Below are positions 51,405 through 58,603 of a stretch of 64,000 nucleotides of DNA, one piece after another. The DNA comes from Xanthomonas floridensis (lineage in GTDB: Bacteria > Pseudomonadota > Gammaproteobacteria > Xanthomonadales > Xanthomonadaceae), in assembly GCF_001642575.1 (NCBI RefSeq), contig NZ_LXNG01000024.1:1-64000 (forward strand), given 5' to 3'. Under the pieces are notes generated by a model that saw nothing but the letters and a program-made list of their open reading frames with translations, was not told the DNA's origin and made no database searches. A program made the translations under genes and the position numbers. Within the stretch, counting starts at the first letter, position 1. Each line of letters starts with the position of its first letter.

Positions 51405-51433
51405 ATCATAAGCTGCATACCCATGCACGTCAC
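51405..51433 (-). promoter_or_regulatory. candidate promoter of the lasso precursor operon
   Basis: Read on the minus strand, GTGACG (51433-51428), a 17-nt spacer and TATGAT (51410-51405) form a good sigma-70-like promoter. It would give a leader of about 50 nt before the precursor ATG. A 7-bp inverted repeat, GTGCATG at 51392-51398 and CATGCAC at 51422-51428, flanks the -10 and could be an operator. The region is the divergent gap to the methyltransferase gene. Confidence 0.5.
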
Positions 51434-51535
51434 GGTCATCCGCCACCACGCCCAAATCGACGCTGCCCCGCGCGTTTTCAACCGCGCTCGGTGCTGCAGA
51501 CAGAACGAACGCGGGGTTCGCTTGGGACCCTGTGC

Positions 51536-52285
51536 ATGAGTTCGCTACGGATTCCCTGGCGCCGTCTGCTGACCCGGACTGGTCTGCGATTGCTGTACCG
51601 TGCGGCGCGTCATCGCGAAGGGCGTGAGTATGCCCGGTTGCAGCTCACTGCGCGCGCGCCGCTGTTCCAGGACTACGGCACTACGTCGTTGGACCGTTAC
51701 CCGGCGCTGTTCGCCTATACACAACGTGCGCTGGCCGAAACGATAGCGCCGCGGTTGCTGTCCTTCGGTTGCTCGACCGGTGAAGAAGTCATCAGCCTGC
51801 GCCATTACTTTCCGGATGCCGAAATCACCGGGCTGGATATCCATCCTGGCCATATCGCGCGGTGCCATCAGTGGCTTCGGGCGCACCCGGATCCCGGCGT
51901 GATGTTCGCTGTGGCGGGCAACACGGCGGGAGAACGCGACGCGGAATACGACGCCATCTTCTGTCTGGCGGTTCTGCGTCGCGGAGACCTGGCGGCCCAT
52001 CGTGGCGATCGTTGCGATCACCTCATCAGGTTCGAGGAGGTCGAGGTACAGCTGCTGGATTTCGCCCGCTGCCTGCGCCCGGGCGGCCTGCTGGTGCTGC
52101 GGCATGCCAATTTCCGTTTGCGCGATACCCTGGCGGCGCGTTGGTTCGACACGGTGTTGTGCCTGCCGACGTCTGCGCGCGCGGACACGCCACTGTTCGG
52201 TCCGGATAACCGGCGGCTACCTGTGCAGGCCGATGCGCAGACCGTCTTCCGCCGCCGCGCTGCGCCCTGCGATGAGCGGATTTGA
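51536..52285 (+). CDS. class I SAM methyltransferase in the lasso locus
   Basis: Encodes 249 aa. The SAM motif LLSFGCSTGEEVISLRHYFPDAEITGLDIHPG resembles the CheR/Methyltransf_12 type (CSTGEE). A later segment FARCLRPGGLLVLRHANFR is typical of motif III. It diverges from the precursor operon and leads the plus-strand unit. Methylation of the peptide (for example a carboxylate) or of a sugar intermediate are both possible; nothing in the sequence decides. ATG 51536 is chosen as the nearest start before the conserved part. Confidence 0.75.
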   Translation: MSSLRIPWRRLLTRTGLRLLYRAARHREGREYARLQLTARAPLFQDYGTTSLDRYPALFAYTQRALAETIAPRLLSFGCSTGEEVISLRHYFPDAEITGLDIHPGHIARCHQWLRAHPDPGVMFAVAGNTAGERDAEYDAIFCLAVLRRGDLAAHRGDRCDHLIRFEEVEVQLLDFARCLRPGGLLVLRHANFRLRDTLAARWFDTVLCLPTSARADTPLFGPDNRRLPVQADAQTVFRRRAAPCDERI

Positions 52286-52352
52286 CTGGCCCCGCTTTGC
52301 AGCGCAAAGCATCCTGGGTAAGCTCCTGTCTCCATACCGACTTGGCCCAGGG

Positions 52353-52634
52353 ATGCGCATTGCACCGAGCACAATCGTTGCCAGGACGTCTTGCTGTCTT
52401 GCCGCAGAGATGGGCGATGAACTGGTCCTCATGAGCACCGAGCACGGGCTGTATCTGTCGCTGGATGCTATCGGCAAGGACATCTGGTGGCATCTGGATC
52501 CGCCTTGCGCGTTCGGCATCTTGTGCGATCGCCTGAGTGCCGAATATTCGGCGCCCCGGGACACGATCGAAACCGACGTGGCGGCACTGCTGCACACCTT
52601 GCGTGATGCCGGGGCAGTGGAGATGCGCGCCTGA
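52353..52634 (+). CDS. lasso peptide B1 protein (PqqD-like leader-binding)
   Basis: Encodes 93 aa from ATG 52353 (MRIAPSTIVARTSCCL). The pattern GDELVLMSTEHGLYLSLDAIGKDIWWHL … LCDRLSAEYSAPRDTIETDVAALLHTLRDAGAVE is that of PqqD-type RiPP recognition domains: a beta-turn with Leu-Asn/Asp, then a helical pair. B1 binds the precursor leader and presents it to the B2 protease. An ATG at 52272 would add 27 residues and overlap the methyltransferase stop; the shorter form fits the family length. It is on the opposite strand to its partner B2 gene. Confidence 0.85.
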   Translation: MRIAPSTIVARTSCCLAAEMGDELVLMSTEHGLYLSLDAIGKDIWWHLDPPCAFGILCDRLSAEYSAPRDTIETDVAALLHTLRDAGAVEMRA

Positions 52635-52687
52635 CAGACGCATCCGCCCGTCAGACACCACCCACCACGCAGCTGGATCACCACTAT

Positions 52688-53578
52688 TTGTTGTGTGGCT
52701 GGCACGTCCGCAGTGCGCTGACGCTGCCCGAGCTGCCGCCATGGTCGGCGACCGCGACGCCGGTCGAAGCGGACGTGGTGATCGAAGAAGCCGAGGTTCC
52801 GGATCGGCTGGACATGCGCGACCCGGTGGAGTCGTGGTTGAGCGTTGGTCGCGATGGCTCCGTGCTCTTGCAGGTGCCGCACGTGGTGCGCATCCATGTG
52901 CACGCCGGACGGTTGATTCGTGTGCAGCGGCTGAATCCGCACGATGAGAGTTGGCGGCTGTTTTTACTCGGCTCGGCATTGGGCTATCTGTGCCTGCAAC
53001 GCAGCCTGTTCCCGCTGCATGCTGCCTGCCTACGCATCGGCACACAGACCGTGGCCTTCGCCGGTCATAGCGGCGCAGGGAAGTCCACGCTGGCGGCGGC
53101 TTTGCTCAAACGCGGCCACGGGCTGATCAGCGACGATCTCACCGTGATTCGCCCCGACTCGGCCAGCGGCATCATGGTGCTGCCCGCGTTTCCACGGCTG
53201 AAACTCTGGCGCGACACGCTGGAGTCGCTGCAATTGCCCATGACCGATGCGCCGCGGGTCCGGCCGGGCATGGAGAAGTTCGACCTGCGGCCTGGCGCAG
53301 GGTTCGATGTAGCGCCGGCGCGCTTGGACGCGGTCGTCGTCTTGGGTGATGCCTCCGAGCCCCATGTTCAGCGCCTGTCGCCGCAGCACGCATTGCCGGT
53401 GCTGCACGGGTATCTCGCACGCTCGCAAGTGGCCGTGCGGTTGGGTTTGCATGCGGCCACGTTTGCGCAAGCTGCTGCGATCGCCCGCCAGGTGCCCGTC
53501 TGGCGCTTGCGGCGTCCACGCCGTTTCGACGCGCTGGACATCACCGTCGACTTCATCGAAGACCATGTCGGCGCATGA
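52688..53578 (+). CDS. HPr-kinase-like peptide kinase (HprK-related)
   Basis: Encodes 296 aa. The C-terminal half has the P-loop GHSGAGKST at 126-134 and SDDL at 148-151 with the catalytic-type Asp of HPr kinases. The N-terminal half (RSALTLPELP … RLFLLGSALGYLCLQRSLFPLHAACLRIG) is the HprK-related domain seen in lasso and other RiPP loci. Known lasso kinases such as PadeK phosphorylate the side chain of the C-terminal Ser of the precursor, and the candidate precursor here ends in Ser. The start is TTG 52688; no ATG or GTG is available. It overlaps the sulfotransferase start (ATGA). Confidence 0.82.
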   Translation: MLCGWHVRSALTLPELPPWSATATPVEADVVIEEAEVPDRLDMRDPVESWLSVGRDGSVLLQVPHVVRIHVHAGRLIRVQRLNPHDESWRLFLLGSALGYLCLQRSLFPLHAACLRIGTQTVAFAGHSGAGKSTLAAALLKRGHGLISDDLTVIRPDSASGIMVLPAFPRLKLWRDTLESLQLPMTDAPRVRPGMEKFDLRPGAGFDVAPARLDAVVVLGDASEPHVQRLSPQHALPVLHGYLARSQVAVRLGLHAATFAQAAAIARQVPVWRLRRPRRFDALDITVDFIEDHVGA

Positions 53579-54399
53579 GCGGGCGCGGCATTGTCTGGCT
53601 CGCCTCGTATCCCAAGTCAGGCAATACCTGGGTGCGTTGCCTGATCGCCAGCCTGCGCAACGGCGGCGCCGCGATGCATCTCGACGCGCTCGCACCGGCG
53701 CTGCCCAATGCCGCATCGCGCGCATGGCTGGAGCGCCATCTCGCTGTAGATATCAGCGATCTGACACCGGCCGAACTGCATCTGCTGCGCGGCACGGCTT
53801 ATCGTCGTTGCGCACTGCAGGCCTTGAGCGTGCTCAAGGTGCACGACAGCTACGATCCCACGCTGTTTCCTGCCGCGGCGACGCTGGGCATCGTCTATAT
53901 CGTGCGCGATCCGCGTGACGTCGCTCCGTCGTGGGCCGACCACGCCGGGATCGATCTGGATGCTGCCATCCGGCAACTGGGCGAGAGTGCAACCACCCTG
54001 AGCGATACCCTGTCCCGATACCGGCCGCAGGCAAGGCAACGCTTTGGCTCATGGTCGGAACATGTGGCCTCCTGGTTGCATGCGCCTGGCCGGCGGTTGC
54101 TGGTGCGGTATGAAGATCTATTGGCAAACCCGTTGCAAGAAACGGCGCGTCTAGCCCGCTTTCTCGGCCTGTCTACAGAGCCGGCGCACATCGCACATGC
54201 TGTCGCGGCCTGTCGTTTTGAAGTGCTACGCGACAGCGAGGAGCGTCATGGATTTGCCGAGCGCCAGCACGGGCAGGCGCGCTTCTTCCGTCAGGGGCGC
54301 GCGGGGGCATGGCGCACCACACTCAGTGCGCCACAAGCGGCACGCGTGCTTGCCCACCATGGCCCCACCATGGCCTGGCTGGGTTATCCGAATGCTTAA
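53575..54399 (+). CDS. sulfotransferase family protein in the lasso locus
   Basis: Encodes 274 aa. The 5'-phosphosulfate loop is ASYPKSGNTWVR (Lys14) and the 3'-phosphate-binding motif is IVYIVRDPRDVAPSW with Arg111 and Ser119. His90 in SVLKVHDS takes the place of the usual catalytic His. These mark a PAPS-dependent sulfotransferase. Its ATG overlaps the kinase stop by 4 nt, so it is tightly coupled to the lasso tailoring gene. The putative core has several Thr plus a terminal Ser but no Tyr. Sulfation of the peptide or of a polysaccharide sugar are the two main options. Confidence 0.82.
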   Translation: MSGRGIVWLASYPKSGNTWVRCLIASLRNGGAAMHLDALAPALPNAASRAWLERHLAVDISDLTPAELHLLRGTAYRRCALQALSVLKVHDSYDPTLFPAAATLGIVYIVRDPRDVAPSWADHAGIDLDAAIRQLGESATTLSDTLSRYRPQARQRFGSWSEHVASWLHAPGRRLLVRYEDLLANPLQETARLARFLGLSTEPAHIAHAVAACRFEVLRDSEERHGFAERQHGQARFFRQGRAGAWRTTLSAPQAARVLAHHGPTMAWLGYPNA

Positions 54400-54414
54400 G
54401 CACTTGCGCAGTAC

Positions 54415-54942
54415 TCAGCGTGTGCAAGACATGCTAGGCGGCCATGCCATCTTCCAGGCGATGCCGGTATCGCCGTAAGCGCGAAAGCCGAGTCGACCAT
54501 ACAGCTCAAGCGCGGGATTGTTCTTGTCGACCTGCAATATCACCTCGCGGCCATCGACCTTTGCTTGCGCCAGTAGCGCCTCGATCAACACTGTTCCAAT
54601 GCCTTGCCTGCGGCGATCGGGCAGCAGCAGGATATCCAGTAAGCGGACCGTTGTTGCCGCATCGCCACCCAAGTACAGCCGCCCGATCACGTGTTCGCCC
54701 TCGGTGACGACCAAGAACAGCACATGCTCCTGGCTGAGCATGTAATGACGCCGCTGCGCGTCGAACTGCTGGTCGATGAACGCCTCCCGGACTGCATCAC
54801 TCCACGGCAACATTGCGAATTCGGCCCAGCGCTGAGTGCGGAACACAGCGCGCAGAACGGACAAGTCCGCCTCATGCTCGGCACGTATTGCCATTCCCCG
54901 CGCCAGCAATGGCGCCGGGCAGGCGAACTGCAGCGGCATCAT
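54415..54942 (-). CDS. GNAT-family N-acetyltransferase
   Basis: Encodes 175 aa from ATG 54942, which overlaps the upstream collar-gene stop as ATGA; a second ATG follows immediately. The acetyl-CoA loop is LLPDRRRQGIGTVLIEALL (R/Q-x-x-G-x-G), followed by EVILQVDKNNPALELYGRLGFRAYGD, the GNAT C-terminal signature. It is the last gene of an operon with three tail-collar proteins, and its 3' end faces the sulfotransferase gene. Its substrate is unknown; modification of the collar proteins is conceivable but not shown. Confidence 0.85.
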   Translation of the reverse strand: MMPLQFACPAPLLARGMAIRAEHEADLSVLRAVFRTQRWAEFAMLPWSDAVREAFIDQQFDAQRRHYMLSQEHVLFLVVTEGEHVIGRLYLGGDAATTVRLLDILLLPDRRRQGIGTVLIEALLAQAKVDGREVILQVDKNNPALELYGRLGFRAYGDTGIAWKMAWPPSMSCTR

Positions 54943-55529
54943 GGCCTGGGCGGATAGATGCCGTCGGTGGCGCAGATGCAATACCGCAGTGTTGTAAACG
55001 GCTGTCGATTTTCGTGTGCTTGGGCCGCCTGTACGCTCGGCGGAAATGCGACCAGCGCAGAGGGCGACAGTGGCACGATTGGCGTGGTCGTCGCCGCTGG
55101 TGCGTACGCCAAATGCGAGACTGGTGGCGAGGTCGTCGGGTTGAGCAGGCGCGACAGATAGGCGTTCGGACCCGGCGTGCTGCCGCTCGCTCCCGGTGCG
55201 GTACCGGGCGGCATGAACTTGGTGGTGATGGTGTGCGTATGCGGCGGCAACTGCGCCTGCGACACCAGTGCCACGGAATCGGCGCCCTGCAACTGGCCGA
55301 TGGTGGAGTTGCTCAAGCCTGTCCCTTGTCCCAGGCCGGTGACCGCGCGGCCGCGCAGATCCGGCAATCCAAACGTGCTTTGCTGGTCGCCCCCGTAGAT
55401 GAAACCAATCACGCCGAACAGCGCCTGATACTGGTTGATGCTGACCGTCTGCCCCATGCAATCGAGCCAGCCATCCGGCGCGAAATTGTAAGGAAACGCG
55501 CGCACTTCGCCGATAAAACTATTGGACAT
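54939..55529 (-). CDS. tail-collar domain protein (MdpB-like), copy 3
   Basis: Encodes 196 aa. The N-terminal phage tail collar domain reads FIGEVRAFPYNFAPDGWLDCMGQ and STFGLPDLRGRAVTG, and the C-terminus ends YCICATDGIYPPRP. Such stand-alone collar proteins (microcystin-dependent protein family) occur outside phages in triplets. It has a Pro/Thr-rich middle (TTSPPVSHLAYAPAATTTPIVP). Third of three tandem paralogues, coupled to the GNAT gene. Confidence 0.9.
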   Translation of the reverse strand: MSNSFIGEVRAFPYNFAPDGWLDCMGQTVSINQYQALFGVIGFIYGGDQQSTFGLPDLRGRAVTGLGQGTGLSNSTIGQLQGADSVALVSQAQLPPHTHTITTKFMPPGTAPGASGSTPGPNAYLSRLLNPTTSPPVSHLAYAPAATTTPIVPLSPSALVAFPPSVQAAQAHENRQPFTTLRYCICATDGIYPPRP

Positions 55530-55553
55530 GTCGAACTCCTTTGCGATGGCCGG

Positions 55554-56105
55554 TCACGGCCGCTGCGGGTACAACCCGTTCAGGCAGATCAGATAGTTCA
55601 ACGTCTGCGTCGCCATGTGGTTGTCGTGTGGCTGGCCGGCGCCGGCCGTATTCACCGCATTGGTGGCCAGCGTATTGGCGGGGGCTGTCCCGGTGGCGGG
55701 AGGCGTGAAGTACGCCGCGTCACCCCCCTGGGGGACGGCAGGCAACTGCCCCGTGGGCACCAGCAAAGACGCAGGCGCGTTGAACGCCTGCAGGGCATGC
55801 CCATGCGCAGGCATCTCCGCCAGCTGCAGGGTCACCGTTTCGGTACCGAATTTTTGTCCGAGTACGCGCGCGGTCAGTTGCGGGGCCGGCGCGCGCGCTA
55901 CGCCCTGACCTTGCGAGATCGCAACACGGCCACGCAGGTCCGGCAGGTTGAACGTGGTTTTTCCGTCGCCGCCGTACGTGGTACCGATCAGTGAATACAG
56001 CGCCATGTAGTTGTTGATCTGCAGTTGGCGTCCATCGCAGAACGCCCAGTATTCGGGTTCATAATTGCCGGCGAACAAAATAATTTGACTGGTGTAGGCA
56101 TCCAT
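55554..56105 (-). CDS. tail-collar domain protein (MdpB-like), copy 2
   Basis: Encodes 183 aa from ATG 56105 (MDAYTSQIILFAGNYEPEYW). The collar core is AFCDGRQLQINNYMALYSLIGTTYGGDGKTTFNLPDLRGRVAI, and the end is LNYLICLNGLYPQRP, matching its two neighbours. It lies between the other copies with gaps of about 24 nt. No tail, baseplate or lysis genes are nearby, so it is not part of a visible prophage. Confidence 0.9.
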   Translation of the reverse strand: MDAYTSQIILFAGNYEPEYWAFCDGRQLQINNYMALYSLIGTTYGGDGKTTFNLPDLRGRVAISQGQGVARAPAPQLTARVLGQKFGTETVTLQLAEMPAHGHALQAFNAPASLLVPTGQLPAVPQGGDAAYFTPPATGTAPANTLATNAVNTAGAGQPHDNHMATQTLNYLICLNGLYPQRP

Positions 56106-56128
56106 GGTGTCGTTCCTTTGGGGCCGCG

Positions 56129-56674
56129 TCAGGGGCGCTGAGGGTAGATGCCGACCGTGCAGATGCAGAAGTTCAGCACCAACGATGGCTGCATGTTGTT
56201 GTGGGCGCCGCCGCCGCCTTCCTGGCTCACGGAATCGGCTGCCAGTGCAGTCAGTGTGCCCGTCGATGCATACAGAAAGTGCGGCGCTGGAGGCTCGGCG
56301 AGCAGGACGTTGGCGGCGGTCTGCACCGCGGCGGTGGTTCCCGCCGCAGCGACCGCATTCACCATGTGCGTATGCGGAGGAATCTGCGTCGCGGTCAGCG
56401 CCACGCTCTCCAGGCCGCCATAGGTGCCGACCGTGTAGACCACCGTGGGCGTGGTGAGCGGGTTGACGCCCTGGCCCACCGGTACACGGCCGCGCAGGTC
56501 CGGCAGATTGAACGTGGTCTTGCCATCGCCGCCGAACTGGTTGCCGAGCAGCGAAGCCAGTGCGACGTTGCTGTTGATCGGCAGCTGGCGGCCATCGCAC
56601 GGCAACCACCCGGCGGGCGCCCAGTCGATCGGAAATAGGCGAATTTCGCCAACAAATGCATCGGTTTCATTCAT
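56129..56674 (-). CDS. tail-collar domain protein (MdpB-like), copy 1
   Basis: Encodes 181 aa from ATG 56674, with GAGGAG seven nt upstream. The collar core is GWLPCDGRQLPINSNVALASLLGNQFGGDGKTTFNLPDLRGRVPVGQG, then PPHTHMVNAV and a terminal FCICTVGIYPQRP. First gene of the collar-GNAT operon. The best ribosome site of the four genes is here, as expected for the first gene. Confidence 0.92.
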   Translation of the reverse strand: MNETDAFVGEIRLFPIDWAPAGWLPCDGRQLPINSNVALASLLGNQFGGDGKTTFNLPDLRGRVPVGQGVNPLTTPTVVYTVGTYGGLESVALTATQIPPHTHMVNAVAAAGTTAAVQTAANVLLAEPPAPHFLYASTGTLTALAADSVSQEGGGGAHNNMQPSLVLNFCICTVGIYPQRP

Positions 56675-57013
56675 GGAACGGCTCCTCAACTGTCGGCGCG
56701 GTCAAGCGCACGTAATGAAAACCAGAACCGGCCGAGGCCGCAGCTGCGACCTCGCGCACGGCATGGCCGCTACGCGCCCGAGCAAGCCGCGCACGGCGAA
56801 CGCTGTGCTATTAATAGGGCGCGACATGCATAGCGCACCGGCACTGGGCTGCCACGACAGGACACCGCCGCACGCGGCGCGCAACGATGTGCATCGATCA
56901 CGACTTCGCTAAGTTTCCCTCGCAATCCGCAGATGCAGATATGACCCCTGGTAGCGAACGTAGCACAAGCCGCAGACGCGCTAGGGTGAGCGCGTTCACC
57001 ACTTGCGATTGTC
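56675..57013. promoter_or_regulatory. divergent gap between the collar operon and the nucleotidyltransferase gene
   Basis: A 339-nt non-coding stretch that must contain promoters for both directions. No coding frame stands out, and I cannot name a firm promoter. Confidence 0.4.
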
Positions 57014-58231
57014 GTGCGGCCGCGTGCTGAAGCGCATTGCGCCGTGACGGCTGAGGACGCTTGCGCGACATGGTCGCCCGCGTTCGGCTATGTGCTGTCG
57101 CTATGGCGGCAACACGCTCCTTCTGCCGCTGGATTGCCGGCGGCGGGCGCGCCACCCGATGCGGTTGCGTTCGAACGTTCGCTTGCACAGCACCGCATGG
57201 CATTGGCATTGCCTGCCGCCGATACCCTGGCAGCCAGCGTTCCCATCGCAATGCGCGAAGTCTTGCGTCGGCGGCAGCAACGCATGCTGCTGCAGTCCTT
57301 GCAGCAGACTGCCGCCATCCGCGAGATGGTGACGGCGCTGCAGCAGGCAGGCATCCGTTGCTGCCTGCTCAAGGGATTGGGGTATGCGGCGCAGTTCGGC
57401 CACCTGCACCGCCGCGAAGCGTGCGATATCGATGTGCTGATCGAGCCGCACGCCAGCCAACGCGCGCTGTCGGCACTGAGCACGTTGGGCTATGTGCTGC
57501 AATCGGACGCCGCACTCGATCCAGCCGAGTATTGCCGCCACAACCATGCCTTGCCGCTGCGCCATCCTGAAACCGGCGTGGTGCTGGAACTGCATCTGCG
57601 GCTGGCCAACCACGAGCGCCAGTTTCCGCTCAGCCAACGGATCTGGCGTGATCATCTCGGCACGGTCGTGTTGGGCGGCATGCAGGTACCCACGCTGTCA
57701 CCGCCAGCGGCCGTGGTCTATGCGGCGTTTCATGGCACCAAGCACCACTGGCATCGCGCCTTCTGGTTGGTGGACATGGCGCAGGCGCTGGGCAGTCAGC
57801 ACCTGGACTGGGAGGCGGTGCTCGCGCTGGCACGGCGGCTTGGCGTGGAGAGACAGCTGGCGCTGAGTGCGCTGCTGGCCGAAGCAAGTCTGGGAATTGT
57901 GCTGCCGGCGGCGCTACGGCAGCAGACCGCATTGCTGCACAAAGCCCGACCGGCCGCCGCTGCGCTGCTGCCGTGCATGGATGCGCTCGGATCCGATCGT
58001 GGTGCGGACCTGGCGGTGCGACTGGGGTTGTTCGGCTATATCCGGCACCTGTGGTCGCTGCAATCGACATGGCGCGGCCGCTTGCAGGTGCTGCCGGTGC
58101 TGCTCGTTCCCACCGACATGGATCGTCAGGCGGTACCGTTGCCGGGTGCATTGCATTGGGCCTACTTCGGGGTGCGTGTGGTGCGGTTGGTCAGACAGCA
58201 CCTGCTCAAACGCCGGCAGCTGCAGGGATAG
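57014..58231 (+). CDS. nucleotidyltransferase family protein (lasso-associated type)
   Basis: Encodes 405 aa from GTG 57014. The active-site region GIRCCLLKGLGYAAQFGHLHRREACDIDVLIEPH carries Lys120-Gly121, Arg134 and the Asp138/Asp140 pair of the uncharacterised nucleotidyltransferase family (NTP_transf_5). Homologues occur in lasso loci with a kinase, for example the pseudomycoidin locus, where the homologue acts on the phosphorylated peptide. Here it is separated from the kinase gene by the collar operon. It may complete the tailoring set or belong to another process. Confidence 0.78.
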   Translation: MRPRAEAHCAVTAEDACATWSPAFGYVLSLWRQHAPSAAGLPAAGAPPDAVAFERSLAQHRMALALPAADTLAASVPIAMREVLRRRQQRMLLQSLQQTAAIREMVTALQQAGIRCCLLKGLGYAAQFGHLHRREACDIDVLIEPHASQRALSALSTLGYVLQSDAALDPAEYCRHNHALPLRHPETGVVLELHLRLANHERQFPLSQRIWRDHLGTVVLGGMQVPTLSPPAAVVYAAFHGTKHHWHRAFWLVDMAQALGSQHLDWEAVLALARRLGVERQLALSALLAEASLGIVLPAALRQQTALLHKARPAAAALLPCMDALGSDRGADLAVRLGLFGYIRHLWSLQSTWRGRLQVLPVLLVPTDMDRQAVPLPGALHWAYFGVRVVRLVRQHLLKRRQLQG

Positions 58232-58547
58232 CGCGCCAGGTCAAACGAGGGTGTGTCGGCTTGCCCTGCATCGAGCGCCTGGAGTCGCCGGGCATGCAGT
58301 GCGCAACCTGGGCTCGACGCCGATGCGCTGTTTCCCCCGACAGGCCGCGATCAGGGCTGATACCGACCGCATCGGGCGCGTACCGACAGGGAGCAACGAT
58401 GCGGCTTGCTCCGCAGACCAGAGGCATTCCGGGAGCGGTCGTCGCAGTGTCCCAGGCTGTCCCTTGATCGATCGAATCCGATCCTGGCATCCATCTCCGG
58501 CACCGCTCCCTCAAAGCCATGGCGCCCACCCCTGCCATCCGACCTAT
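58232..58547. other. gap before the BlaI operator region
   Basis: A 316-nt stretch between the nucleotidyltransferase stop and the blaI promoter. I see no convincing gene or repeat in it. Confidence 0.35.
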
Positions 58548-58592
58548 TGACGACAGCTGTCGTCATGTCTACGGTGGCGACATCTGTAGTCA
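58547..58592 (+). promoter_or_regulatory. blaI promoter with two dyad operators
   Basis: TGACGACAGCTGTCGTCA at 58548-58565 is a perfect 18-bp palindrome. A near copy, TGGCGACATCTGTAGTCA at 58575-58592, matches it at 15 of 18 positions, 27 bp downstream centre to centre. They overlap a candidate promoter, TTGACG at 58547-58552 and TACGGT at 58570-58575 with a 17-nt spacer. Paired dyads with an ACA/TGT core are the form of BlaI/MecI operators, so autorepression of the blaI operon is well supported. Confidence 0.8.
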
Positions 58593-58603
58593 TGGGGCAC
58601 GAG

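Larger units (their letters stand above)
45428..58231. other. lasso peptide biosynthetic locus with tailoring genes
   Basis: This block holds all classes of lasso genes: precursor (51195-51350), cyclase (49228-51153), B1 (52353-52634), B2 (48399-48893) and exporter (46660-48402). It also holds a kinase, a sulfotransferase, a methyltransferase and, after an unrelated-looking collar operon, a nucleotidyltransferase. Precursor, cyclase, B2 and exporter run leftwards; methyltransferase, B1, kinase and sulfotransferase run rightwards from a shared divergent promoter region. The left arm continues into a flippase and polysaccharide genes without a gap. Confidence 0.8.

Noticed and set aside
54415-56674. 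Collar-domain genes as the edge of a prophage
   Set aside because: No integrase, capsid, tail tube, lysis or packaging genes in 64 kb; the genes are flanked by RiPP and nucleotidyltransferase genes.
58406-58603. Longer start for the BlaI-like repressor giving a 195-aa protein
   Set aside because: The extra part would run through the promoter and both operators and has no family similarity.
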